From positions 248,001 through 312,000 of the forward strand of contig NZ_JAMQOJ010000007.1 of NCBI RefSeq assembly GCF_031626495.1: a DNA stretch of 64,000 nt, written 5' to 3'. The notes under the pieces are model-generated. The model saw only the letters and a program-made list of their open reading frames with translations, ran no database searches and had not been told where the DNA came from. The translations under genes and the position numbers were made by a program. This DNA is from Natrinema sp031626495. GTDB lineage: Archaea > Halobacteriota > Halobacteria > Halobacteriales > Natrialbaceae. Shown piece after piece: positions 52,029 through 61,120 of this stretch (position 1 is its first letter; the number at the start of each line of letters is the position of its first letter).

Positions 52029-52439
52029 TTACGCCACGGCCTCGAGCCCCTCGTGCTCCCGAATCCGTTGGGCCATCGGGTCGGGAATCGGACTCGGCCG
52101 CTCCGTCTCGGGGTCGATGTGGACGATCGTCGTCTCGGCCGTCGCCGCCACGTCGCCGTCGACGCGGATCTCGTAGTCCATGGTGCAACTCGAGTCGCCG
52201 AGGCCGGTCACCGAGAGCGCGACCGTGGGATCGTCGCCCTTGGTGATCGGGCGCTCGTAGGAGATCTGGAGATCGACGATGACGAAGGAGATTTCCTCGT
52301 CGCCGAGTCCGGCCACGTCACGGAGGTACGCGGTCCGACCGGCCTCGAGATAGCTCGCGTAGACGGCGTGGTTGACGTGGTTCATCGGGTCCAGATCGCG
52401 GAAGCGAACGGGCACGTCGACGGTAAACTCGGCACTCAT
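52029..52439 (-). CDS. 4HBT thioesterase
   Basis: A 136-residue single-hotdog thioesterase of the 4-hydroxybenzoyl-CoA thioesterase type. The N-terminal VPVRFRDLDPMNHVNHAVYA carries the conserved Asp and the Asn-His-Val-Asn motif, followed by YLEAGRTAYL. RPITKGDDPTVALSVTGLG matches the central strands. It is likely to hydrolyse an acyl-CoA in the cytoplasm. A promoter must lie in the 156 bp before it, which contain no gene. Confidence 0.9.
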   Translation of the reverse strand: MSAEFTVDVPVRFRDLDPMNHVNHAVYASYLEAGRTAYLRDVAGLGDEEISFVIVDLQISYERPITKGDDPTVALSVTGLGDSSCTMDYEIRVDGDVAATAETTIVHIDPETERPSPIPDPMAQRIREHEGLEAVA

Positions 52440-52595
52440 TGTACGTTTTTGAAGACGGCTGGGACAAAAGTACGCACCGATTCGACCAGAGAGAGGCCGA
52501 GAGGGGAAGGCGATGCGAGAGCGACCGACGAAACGAACGTCCCGCTATTGTGGCAACGAGTTTGGGGTTCGCGACGCCCACCTCGGCTGCTTCAC

Positions 52596-53360
52596 TCACG
52601 CGTCGTATACCGGCGCGTGCTCGCCGCAGAACGCCGGCTCGCGCAGTTGCGCGTCGATCAGGTCCTCGTGGTAGTGCGCGTTGAACAGCCGACAGCCCTC
52701 CCGATCGCAAAACGGCTCGCCGGTCTCGAGGTAGTGGTACGCCTGCAGGACGTAGCCCTTTAGCGCGTCGGTGGTCCGCGGATCGTCGTCGACCAGGAAG
52801 TCACCCTCGACCTGGTTCTCGAGGACCTCTCTGGGCGGCGCATCGCCCGAGAGCAGGGCGTGGCGCTGCTTTTCCTTGTAGTACGCCTCGGGCTTGGCCG
52901 GGGCCTCGTAGAGTCCCGGTACCGAAATCAGCGCCGGTTGGCCGAGCACGGTGACGCGCTTGTGCCACCGCCCGTCGTGGTCGCCCCACGTCCCGATCGC
53001 CCGATCGAGGACCGCCACGTGCAGCGTCTCGAGGTCCCGTTCCTCCGCGGGCAGCGCGGCGTTGAGTGTGCGCTGGACGGCCGCCCCGTCGTAGAGGACG
53101 CCGCCCTCGCGTTCAGGCTGCTCGAGCGCCCGCTCCTCGTAGCGGATCGTCCCCAACATCGTGTTGCCGGTCTCGCGCTCGTACGGCGACGGCACGCGGG
53201 CTTCGGCGAACCGTTCGGCGAGGTCATCCGTGCGATGGACCTCGAGGAACCGATCGCGCACGCTGACGTCGGCGTCGATCCGCGCCCGCAGCCAGTCGGC
53301 GACCGCGTCGATATCGGCCACCGTCGTCGGCGCGCGATAACAGATGACTCGATCGACCAT
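52596..53360 (-). CDS. Conserved haloarchaeal protein, DUF7001-like
   Basis: A 254-residue protein without signal peptide. The central region has LETLHVAVLDRAIGTWGDHD and HKRVTVLGQPALISVPGLYE; the C-terminus has a Cys/His cluster, CDREGCRLFNAHYHEDLID, ending FCGEH. The pattern C-x4-C, HxH and C-x-x-H suggests a zinc site resembling putative metallopeptidase families, but no HExxH is present. I link it to DUF7001 only from memory. Function unknown. Confidence 0.75.
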   Translation of the reverse strand: MVDRVICYRAPTTVADIDAVADWLRARIDADVSVRDRFLEVHRTDDLAERFAEARVPSPYERETGNTMLGTIRYEERALEQPEREGGVLYDGAAVQRTLNAALPAEERDLETLHVAVLDRAIGTWGDHDGRWHKRVTVLGQPALISVPGLYEAPAKPEAYYKEKQRHALLSGDAPPREVLENQVEGDFLVDDDPRTTDALKGYVLQAYHYLETGEPFCDREGCRLFNAHYHEDLIDAQLREPAFCGEHAPVYDA

Positions 53361-53669
53361 GTACTATCTCGTGGTACCACTGGGTGAAACACTTACGATC
53401 GGGGTGTTGCCGACACCGAGTCGCACCGATCGAATCGGTATTTCGAACGCCTCGGGGACCGATGGCGACCGCAGTGATCAGTGCCGTTCGGAGCAACCCG
53501 GCCGTAGCGCAGGCGCGAAGCCAGATACCATCGTCCCCAGTAAAAACACGCTCAGTTCACACCGCCACACTTTACATTATTATCTATACTGCAAATTACT
53601 TTTTATACGAGAAAATTAGTCTGAAATTAATATGCCGATACCTCCGATCGTGGTACGGCTGGGCGGATC
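53361..53669. other. Divergent region with a strongly AT-rich segment
   Basis: 309 bp without a gene. About 53565-53640 is far richer in A/T than anything nearby and includes CATTATTATC, CTTTTTATAC and GAAATTAATAT; these could be promoter elements of the frameshifted hydrolase gene or a mark of foreign origin. Confidence 0.5.
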
Positions 53670-55249
53670 ATGGCAGACGACACGAACGATACCGACCGAA
53701 CCGACTCAGACGATCGATCGTCCGTGCCGCATCGCGGGAACGGATTTTCCAGACGAACCGTTCTCGGGGGCATGACAGGACTGGCCGCGATGGGTGTCGG
53801 GAGCGCGGTTGGGAGTGCAACGACTTCCTCCTCGGTTCCGAAGCCGACCGTCGAGGGGCCGGTCGAAGGCGGGAGCCAAACCGGTGGACCGCTGCTCGCA
53901 GCGCCGCACGACCTCGAGTCGTACGGCTACGTCGAGGAGGAGTACTTCATCGCGGGCGAGGCGCGCCACGACGACTACTTCGTCGACGGTGAGCAAACGG
54001 GGACGACGGCCGAGTACAAGACGCGCGTGCTCGTTTATCGGCCAAAACGCCGCACGGACTTCAACGGCACCGTCACCGCTGAATGGCTGAACTCAGCACG
54101 CAGATGGACGCGCCCGTCGCATGGCCGAACGCTTACGACTCGCTGATGCGCAACGGGACCGCAGTCGCGCTCGTCTCGGCCCAGAAAGTCGGCGTCGACG
54201 ATTCGCGGACCGGTCGAGATCTGGTGAGCTGGGACTCCGAACGATACGGGAGCCTTGCCCACCCTGGCGACCGGTACGCGCTCGACATCTTCGCTCAGGC
54301 GATCACCGCTCTCAGGCCCCGCGGCCTGGATCGCTGGAGCAGGGAGACCGATCCGATGGGGAACCTCCGGCCCGATCACGCCCTGGCGACCGGCCATTCG
54401 CAGTCGGCGTTTTTCCTGCTCCGGTACATCAACATGGTCGCGCCCGAATACGGCCTCGTCGACGGCTTCGTTCCGGCCGGGAGCCCGCTCACGACCGCGC
54501 GAGCCGACCTCGCACCGATCCTCTGGCTCAACAGCGAGGACGAGGCGACGGGCTTCGACACCGATATCGGTCAGGGAGACGACAGCCAGGGAGACATCCC
54601 GCAGGGAGAGATCGACTTCCCCTCGACGGGATTAAACCTCGAGGATGCCCGGCCCGGCCCACGGGACGACGAAGGGCTGTTCAAGCTCTGGGAGGTCGCC
54701 GGCACGTCGCACGTCAACACCTGGCTCCGGGAATGGACTGCGGCAGTCAGCCGTCGCGATTTTCAGGGAGAGAACGCAAACCGGGATCCGAAGCGGGCCG
54801 GCAACTACGGCCAGCGCCCGGCGGACACTCTCGGCGAGTGCGGGTACAACTACTTCCCGGCGCGATTCGGGTGGCGCGCGGCCTTAGAACAGCTTCGCGA
54901 GTGGGTCGCCCGCGGCGACGAACCGCCGTGGGCCGACCGGCTCGACCGTACCATCGACGACGAGGGGAACGTCGTTCTGGAGCGCGACGAGTACGGCAAC
55001 GCGGAAGGCGGCCTCCGGCTGCCGCCGATCGACGTTCCGGTGGCGACCTACGAGGCGGTCCCCTGTGATCTCTTCGGGCGGACGGTACAGCTAAACGACG
55101 CGACGCTGTCGGAACTCTACCCGTCCCACGACGCATACGTCGACGACCTCAAAGCGGCGAGCGCGACGGCCGTCGGCCGCGGCCACATGCTGGCGCGTGA
55201 CGCCCGCACGCTCCTCGCTCGGGCCAGGGCCTCGGACATCGGGAAGTAG
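53670..55249 (+). pseudogene. Tat-exported alpha/beta-hydrolase-domain protein, frameshifted
   Basis: One gene of about 526 codons in two frames. The first part (53670 on) has a Tat signal (SRRTVLGG) and runs to FNGTVTAEWLN; the frame then goes wrong (ARRWTRPSHG) and stops at 54146. The second part continues in the next frame with STQMDAPVAWPNAYDSLMRN, ALVSAQKVGV and the nucleophile elbow TGHSQSAFF, to 55249. Joining them at AAC-TC-AGC (54090-54097) restores the family sequence, so one base is missing near 54093. The start of the second ORF at 54083 is an artefact. Either a recent inactivating mutation or a sequencing error. Confidence 0.82.
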
Positions 55250-55309
55250 GAACTGACCGCTCCGGTCGACCGGGGACGGGCCGAGATTCGGGAAAGCCGA
55301 GAACGGTGG

Positions 55310-56239
55310 TCAGTCGTCGGCCGGCGCAGCGCGAGAGGTCAACTCGACGGGGTCGGCGTCGACCTCGAGTTCGTCCAGCGCGACCTGGGCGGCGCGCTTG
55401 CCGGAGACGAGCATGGCACCGAACGTCGGTCCCATCCGCGGCAGGCCGTAGGTCGTCGCGGTCGCCATGCCGGTCGCGATGAGACCGTCGTGGACGAGAC
55501 CGGTGTGTTCGACGACGGCGTCCTCGGACTTACCGACCCACATCGAGTCGTGGCCCGGCGAGTCGTGACCAGGTGCGCCGTAGCTGTCGTCGCCGGTCTG
55601 GTCCATCCCCGTCGCGGATTCCTCGGCGTCGGCGATGCCGGGGGCGTCGAGCACGCCGCGTTCGTCGAGTTTCTTGACGGCCATCGCGTCGTGACCCGTG
55701 GCGTCGATGACCAGGTCGGCCTCGACGGCGATGGGATCGACGCAGGTGATCTCGCGGGGCAGCGCGTGGACCGGCGTCCAGTTCATGACGATCCCCGAGA
55801 CCTTGTGGTCCTCGCGGATGACGATGTCGGTGAACTCGGTCATGTTCTGCATCTTCGCGCCGGCGTCGCAGGCGGCTTTTATCAGCCCGGAACAGGCCTC
55901 GGGGCCGTTCGCGATGTAAAGCCCTTCGCTGTCTTGCGATTGTTTGTACGATACCTCGAGTTCGTCGAGAACCTGCTGGGCCGGGTCGCGGACCGTCACC
56001 TTGTTCATGAGGAAGCCGCCGAGCCAGAAGCCGCCGCCGAGGTAGTTGTTCTTCTCGACGACCATCGTCTTGACGCCGCGCTCGGAGAGTTCCTTCGCCG
56101 CGGTCAGCCCCGAGGGGCCGCCGCCGACGATGATCACGTCCGAATCCGAGAAGTCCATGAACTCCTCGGTCCACTCCTGTCCGATCGCGCGGGTGACGTC
56201 GGCTTCGCCGACCTGACTGAACTGCTCGAAGTCGCTCAT
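55310..56239 (-). CDS. thi4: Thiazole synthase Thi4 (Cys, suicide type)
   Basis: A 309-residue Thi4 making the thiazole precursor of thiamine from NAD, glycine and sulfur. The FAD/NAD-binding fold appears at DVIIVGGGPSGLTAAKELSE, MVVEKNNYLGGGFW is next, and the C-terminal RMGPTFGAMLVSGKRAA is a Thi4 hallmark. Cys166 in REITCVDPIAVEAD matches the essential active-site Cys of the Haloferax enzyme, which gives up its own sulfur, so each molecule may act once. The ATG at 56239 fits a short leader. Two AGGTGGT repeats lie just upstream. Confidence 0.95.
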   Translation of the reverse strand: MSDFEQFSQVGEADVTRAIGQEWTEEFMDFSDSDVIIVGGGPSGLTAAKELSERGVKTMVVEKNNYLGGGFWLGGFLMNKVTVRDPAQQVLDELEVSYKQSQDSEGLYIANGPEACSGLIKAACDAGAKMQNMTEFTDIVIREDHKVSGIVMNWTPVHALPREITCVDPIAVEADLVIDATGHDAMAVKKLDERGVLDAPGIADAEESATGMDQTGDDSYGAPGHDSPGHDSMWVGKSEDAVVEHTGLVHDGLIATGMATATTYGLPRMGPTFGAMLVSGKRAAQVALDELEVDADPVELTSRAAPADD

Positions 56240-56245
56240 ACAACT

Positions 56246-56265
56246 AGGTGGTATCATCAGGTGGT
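56246..56265. promoter_or_regulatory. AGGTGGT direct repeat in the thi4 promoter
   Basis: AGGTGGT occurs at 56246-56252 and 56259-56265, a 13-bp period. The pair lies between a TTAA-type TATA element (about 56267) and the thi4 start, where a bound protein would block transcription. ThiR, encoded 5 kb away, is the obvious candidate. Confidence 0.4.
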
Positions 56266-56449
56266 GTTAAGTCTGTTACGGTCGCCAGGCGACGCGTATC
56301 AACGTTCGTGAGGGTACTCGCACTGCTTGAAGTCAGTAAACGCGCCACCACTCACTCGATCGAATCGACTGGTCGCTGTGTCCGATCGCTGGGAGTGATC
56401 GAAGGGTCGGTCGATCCCTCGAGTCGGCCGGTGAACCGCGGCTGGCCGC

Positions 56450-57946
56450 TCAGTCGTCGACGAATTCCCGGTCGCCGTCGCCGGCGGCGGTTCGATCGTC
56501 GCGAGCGAGGTCGCCGCGGTCTGCCTCCCCTTCGTCGTCGATGACGACGTCGGTCCAGGTTCCCAGCCGGAACCAGACGACGGCCACGACGAACGAGGCG
56601 ACCATCCCGAAGACGAGCGCCCACCAGATGCCCTCGACGCCCCAGCCGAGGCCGGCGACCGTCACGCCGACCACGGGGACGGTCGCGGTCCACGAGAAGG
56701 CCAGCACGATCACGAGCGGGAACCGGAAGACCCACCGCGAGAGGATCGAGAGGACCATCGCCTCGCGCGTGTTGCCGGCTCCGCGGAACGCGCCCTGGAT
56801 GACCATGACGCCGGCGAAGGGTGCCCAGAAGAGGGTCGTGATCCGCAGGAAGACGACGCCCTCGGCGATCACGGCGGGATCGGCGACGAAGATCCGGATC
56901 GCGGCCGCCGGGAACGCGAACAGGACGGCCGCGACGACGAAGATGAGCGCCATCGTCGCCGCGGTGGCCGTTCGCGCGACGGCGGCGGCGCGATCGGGCG
57001 TCTCCGCGCCGAGGTTCTGGCCGACGCCGGTCGCGGTCGCCTGGCCGACCGCACCCGCGACGGCCCACGTCACCGACATCAGCCGGACGCCGATCCCGAA
57101 CGCCGCGGTGGGCGCAGCCCCGAACCGTGCGACGAAGCCGGCCATCGCGACCGCCGCGAAACTGCGCGCCCAGCCGTCGAGCGTGGCCGGCGTGCCGATC
57201 TCGAGCAACCGTCGCTGCACGTCGAGATCGGGCGTCAGATCACCCGGACGGAGCCGCACGCCGAAGCGGCCGTCGAGCAGGATCGCGATCCCTGCTACAG
57301 TCGCCAACCCGCGTGAGAGGAACGTGGCGATCGCCGCTCCGCGAGTCCCCATCGCCGGAAACGGCCCCCAGCCGAGGACGAGGAACGGATCGAAGACCAC
57401 GTTGAGGCCGGCCGAGACGAACACGAGCCACATCGCGGTCTTCGTATCGCCCGCGCCCTGCAGCGAGGCCCGGAAGGCGAAAAAGAGGAACGTGAACGGC
57501 AGCGCGAGGAAGATCACCTCGATGTAGGCGAGCGCCTCGACGAACACCTGCCCGCGAGCGCCGATTAGCGTCAGCAACGGCCGCCGAGCGGCGAAGCCCA
57601 GCACCGCGAGGGCACTCGAGACGGCGAGCGTGAGCAGGATCGTCTGCGCGACGACGCGGTCGGCCGTCCGGTCGTCGCCCGCGCCGACGTGCTGGGAGAC
57701 CAGCGCGATGGTGGCGGCGGTGATCCCCATCGCGGTCGAGACGAACAGCCACGAGAGGGGGAACATCAGCGAGACGGCGGCGACGGCGTCGCTGCCGACG
57801 CGGCCGACCCAGAACATATCGGCCAGGTTGTAGACGGTCTGGAGGAGGTTCCCCAGGACCAGCGGCCACGCGAGTCGGAGGAGCTTCGGGGAGATGGCCC
57901 CCGTCGTCATGTCGACGCGCTTGCGCTCGGGATCCGTCGCTGCCAC
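56450..57946 (-). CDS. MATE-family multidrug/toxin efflux transporter
   Basis: A 498-residue membrane protein with 12 helices in two related halves. The N-terminus LRLAWPLVLGNLLQTVYNLA then DMFWVGRVGSDAVAAVS is the classical MATE start. GMGITAATIALVSQHVGAGD and its second-half counterpart AVGQATATGVGQNLGAETPD are the repeat signature. It likely exports organic compounds by sodium or proton exchange. The last 45 residues are an acidic cytoplasmic tail. Substrate unknown. Confidence 0.92.
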   Translation of the reverse strand: MAATDPERKRVDMTTGAISPKLLRLAWPLVLGNLLQTVYNLADMFWVGRVGSDAVAAVSLMFPLSWLFVSTAMGITAATIALVSQHVGAGDDRTADRVVAQTILLTLAVSSALAVLGFAARRPLLTLIGARGQVFVEALAYIEVIFLALPFTFLFFAFRASLQGAGDTKTAMWLVFVSAGLNVVFDPFLVLGWGPFPAMGTRGAAIATFLSRGLATVAGIAILLDGRFGVRLRPGDLTPDLDVQRRLLEIGTPATLDGWARSFAAVAMAGFVARFGAAPTAAFGIGVRLMSVTWAVAGAVGQATATGVGQNLGAETPDRAAAVARTATAATMALIFVVAAVLFAFPAAAIRIFVADPAVIAEGVVFLRITTLFWAPFAGVMVIQGAFRGAGNTREAMVLSILSRWVFRFPLVIVLAFSWTATVPVVGVTVAGLGWGVEGIWWALVFGMVASFVVAVVWFRLGTWTDVVIDDEGEADRGDLARDDRTAAGDGDREFVDD

Positions 57947-58081
57947 GAGATCTCGTGTGTGAGTCTCAGACAGACACAGTAAAAGGGATCGGCTCGCGGG
58001 AGCCGTTGCCGGTTCCGGAGCCGACGATGCTCATCCGTTTCTGGCGATGATTCCGCGCCGCTCGCGGATCCAGTCGATCAG

Positions 58082-58348
58082 CTAGCTCGGCCGTTCTATC
58101 GAGATCTCGTCTGTCTGACCCGTCTTCGACCGGTAGCTGCGGTAGGTGCCGATCCCCGGCAACCGGTTGACGATGCGCCGCCGACGGTTGCCGGTGGAGA
58201 GGGCTACCGGAACGGCGACGATCAGAACCACGGCAAGGGCGATCCCGATCGAGACGAGGCCGACGAAGGAGGCGACGAAGACGAACGCGACGAGTGCGCC
58301 ACCGACCAAGCGCCAGGCGCGACCGAATCCACCGAAGTTTCGTTCCAT
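58082..58348 (-). CDS. Small membrane protein, DUF2892-like
   Basis: An 88-residue protein starting MERNFGGFGRAWRLVGG, with two membrane helices (VGGALVAFVFVASFVGLV and SIGIALAVVLIVAVPVALST) and a basic C-terminal part (RLPGIGTYRSYR). The start resembles DUF2892 (N-x-G-x-x-D/G-R-x-x-R). I chose the Met at 58348 over an upstream start that would add 21 residues through the promoter. Function unknown. Confidence 0.7.
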   Translation of the reverse strand: MERNFGGFGRAWRLVGGALVAFVFVASFVGLVSIGIALAVVLIVAVPVALSTGNRRRRIVNRLPGIGTYRSYRSKTGQTDEISIERPS

Positions 58349-58630
58349 TTCGTTATTCTCCACCCCTTCTATGACTCGAGCGAGTATAAGGTGGTCGGTA
58401 ACATATCGCATGATTAGTCGTCGTTCGGTCGAACCGGTTTCCGCGACCGGCGCGACAGCGACTTATCGACGTCCTCGCACGCGCCTGCGCGACGCCCGAC
58501 CGCACGCACACCCGCGCTGTCGTCCGGTTTTGGCGAAAGCGTTATCAGATGCTCAATCGTACCGGGCGACGATGAACGATACTCGTCCGCGACAGCGGCC
58601 GGGCGCTCGAGGACCCGGAGGTGAGCCGCG

Positions 58631-61120
58631 GTGGAGCTGATTATCACGGAGAAGGACAACGCGGCCCGCCGGATCGCCGACATCCTGAGCGGCGGGACGT
58701 ACGACTCGAGTCGCGAGAACGGCGTCAACGTCTACGAGTGGGGCGGCAAGCGCTGCGTGGGGCTGTCGGGCCACGTCGTCGGCGTCGACTTCCCGTCGGA
58801 GTACTCCGACTGGCGGGACGTCGAGCCGGTCGAACTGATCGATGCGAGCGTCGAGAAGACGGCGACCCAGGAGAACATCGTCGCGACGCTGCGACTCCTC
58901 GCGCGCCGCGCGGAGCGCGTCACGATCGCGACCGACTACGACCGCGAGGGAGAGCTGATCGGCAAGGAAGCCTACGACATCGTCCGCGAGGTCGACGAGG
59001 AGGTGCCGATCCGCCGCGTGCGGTTCTCCTCGATCACGGAGAACGAGGTCCAGAACGCGTTCGACGAGCCCGACGAGTTGGACTTCGACCTCGCAGCGGC
59101 GGGCGAGGCCCGACAGATCATCGACCTCGTCTGGGGGGCCGCGCTCACGCGCTTCCTCTCGCTCTCCGCCGGCCAATTAGGCAACGACTTCATCTCCGTC
59201 GGCCGGGTACAGTCGCCGACGCTGAAGCTGATCGTCGACCGCGAGCGCGAGATCGAGGCCTTCGACCCCGAGGACTACTGGGAGCTCTTTGCGGACCTCG
59301 CAAAGCACGAGGGCGATTCGACCCCCTTCGAAGCCCAGTACTTCTACCGCGACGAGGACGACAACGAGGCCGAGCGAATCTGGGAGGAGGCGGTCGCCGA
59401 CGAGGTCTACGACACACTCGCCGACCGCGACAGCGCGACCGTCGTCGACGTCAACCGGCGGACCCGCACCGACGCGCCACCTGAACCGTTCAACACGACC
59501 CAGTTCATCCGCGCGGCCAGCGCGATCGGCTACTCCGCGAAACGGGCGATGTCGATCGCCGAGGATCTCTACACCGCCGGCTACATCACCTACCCGCGGA
59601 CCGACAACACCGTCTACCCCGACGATCTCGACCCCGAGGAGTTGCTCGACGACTTCGTCGGCCACAACACGCTCGGCGACTCGGCCGAGTCGCTGCTCGA
59701 GGCCGACGAGATCGTTCCGACGGAAGGCGACGAGGAGACGACCGACCATCCGCCGATCCACCCGACCGGAGAGATCCCGAGCCGGGGCGACGTGAGCGAC
59801 GACGAGTGGGAAGTGTTCGAACTCGTCGTCCGGCGGTTCTACGCGACCGTCGCCGACGCCGCGAAGTGGGAACACCTCAAAGTCGTCGCCGAGGTCGACG
59901 ACTACCGGCTCAAGGCCAACGGCAAGCGGCTGGTCGAGCCCGGCTATCACGACGTCTATCCGTACTTCTCCACGACGGAGAACTACGTCCCCGACGTGGA
60001 CGAGGGCGAGGAGCTGGCGCTTTCCGACGTCGAACTCGAGGCCAAGCAGACCCAGCCGCCGCGCAGATACGGCCAGTCGCGGCTCATCGAGACGATGGAG
60101 GAGATGGGGATCGGAACGAAGTCGACCCGCCACAATACCTTAGAGAAGCTCTACGACCGGGGCTACATCGAAGGCGATCCGCCGCGGCCGACGAAGCTCG
60201 CGATGGCAGTCGTCGACGCGGCCGAGAACTACGCCGACCGCGTCGTCAGCGAGGAGATGACGGCCCAGCTCGAGGCCGACATGGACGCCATCGCCAGCGG
60301 CGAGGCCGACCTGTCGGAGGTGACCGACGAGTCCCGGGAGATGCTCGAGGACATCTTCGCGAGTTTGGCCGATTCCCGCGAGGAGATCGGCGACCACCTC
60401 AAGAAGTCGCTGAAAGACGACAAGCGACTCGGGCCGTGTCCCGAGTGCGGCGAGGACCTGCTCGTGCGCCGGAGCCGCCACGGCTCCTACTTCATCGGCT
60501 GTGACGGCTACCCCGACTGCGAGTACACCCTGCCGCTGCCCTCGACGGGGAAACCGCTGATCCTCGAGACCGAGTGCGAGGACCACGGCCTGAACGAGGT
60601 CAAGATGCTCGCTGGCCGGCAGACGTTCGTCCACGGCTGTCCGCTCTGCAAGGCCGAGGACGCCGGCGAGGGGCCGATCATCGGCGACTGTCCCGAGTGC
60701 GGTGAGGAACACGGGGGCGAACTCGCGATCAAGACCCTCCAGAGCGGCTCCCGGCTGGTGGGCTGTACGCGCTATCCCGACTGCGAGTACTCGCTGCCCC
60801 TGCCCCGACGCGGCGAGATCGAGGTCACCGACGAGTACTGCGACGAGCACGACCTGCCCGAACTCGTCGTCCATAGCGGCGACGAGCCGTGGGAGCTCGG
60901 CTGTCCGATCTGCAACTACCAGGAGTTCCAGGCCCGCGAGAGCGAGTCGGGCTCCGATCTCGAGGCGCTCGACGGCGTCGGAGCGAAGACCGTGGAAAAG
61001 CTGGCTGCGGCGGGGATCGAGGACCTCGAGGACCTGACCGAGGCCGATCCCGACGCCGTCGCGGACGACGTCGACGGTATCAGCGCCGATCGCGTCCGGA
61101 GTTGGCAGGCGAAGGCCTAG
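58631..61120 (+). CDS. topA: DNA topoisomerase I
   Basis: An 829-residue type IA topoisomerase that relaxes negative supercoils. The Toprim domain begins MELIITEKDNAARRIADILS and includes IATDYDREGELIGKEAY. The active-site Tyr321 is in YITYPRTDNTVYP. GIGTKSTRHNTLEKLYDRGY belongs to the cleavage domain. After residue 600 come four zinc modules (two Cys4 types starting CPECGEDLL and CPECGEEHGG, two of the C-x2-H type), and the last 60 residues form a helix-hairpin-helix (LEALDGVGAKTVEKLAAAGI). The start is GTG. The stop shares CTAG with the convergent permease gene. Confidence 0.95.
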   Translation: MELIITEKDNAARRIADILSGGTYDSSRENGVNVYEWGGKRCVGLSGHVVGVDFPSEYSDWRDVEPVELIDASVEKTATQENIVATLRLLARRAERVTIATDYDREGELIGKEAYDIVREVDEEVPIRRVRFSSITENEVQNAFDEPDELDFDLAAAGEARQIIDLVWGAALTRFLSLSAGQLGNDFISVGRVQSPTLKLIVDREREIEAFDPEDYWELFADLAKHEGDSTPFEAQYFYRDEDDNEAERIWEEAVADEVYDTLADRDSATVVDVNRRTRTDAPPEPFNTTQFIRAASAIGYSAKRAMSIAEDLYTAGYITYPRTDNTVYPDDLDPEELLDDFVGHNTLGDSAESLLEADEIVPTEGDEETTDHPPIHPTGEIPSRGDVSDDEWEVFELVVRRFYATVADAAKWEHLKVVAEVDDYRLKANGKRLVEPGYHDVYPYFSTTENYVPDVDEGEELALSDVELEAKQTQPPRRYGQSRLIETMEEMGIGTKSTRHNTLEKLYDRGYIEGDPPRPTKLAMAVVDAAENYADRVVSEEMTAQLEADMDAIASGEADLSEVTDESREMLEDIFASLADSREEIGDHLKKSLKDDKRLGPCPECGEDLLVRRSRHGSYFIGCDGYPDCEYTLPLPSTGKPLILETECEDHGLNEVKMLAGRQTFVHGCPLCKAEDAGEGPIIGDCPECGEEHGGELAIKTLQSGSRLVGCTRYPDCEYSLPLPRRGEIEVTDEYCDEHDLPELVVHSGDEPWELGCPICNYQEFQARESESGSDLEALDGVGAKTVEKLAAAGIEDLEDLTEADPDAVADDVDGISADRVRSWQAKA

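Noticed and set aside
54083..55249. Treating the second half of the hydrolase as an independent gene
   Set aside because: It lacks a promoter and signal peptide, and its sequence directly continues the family alignment from the first frame.
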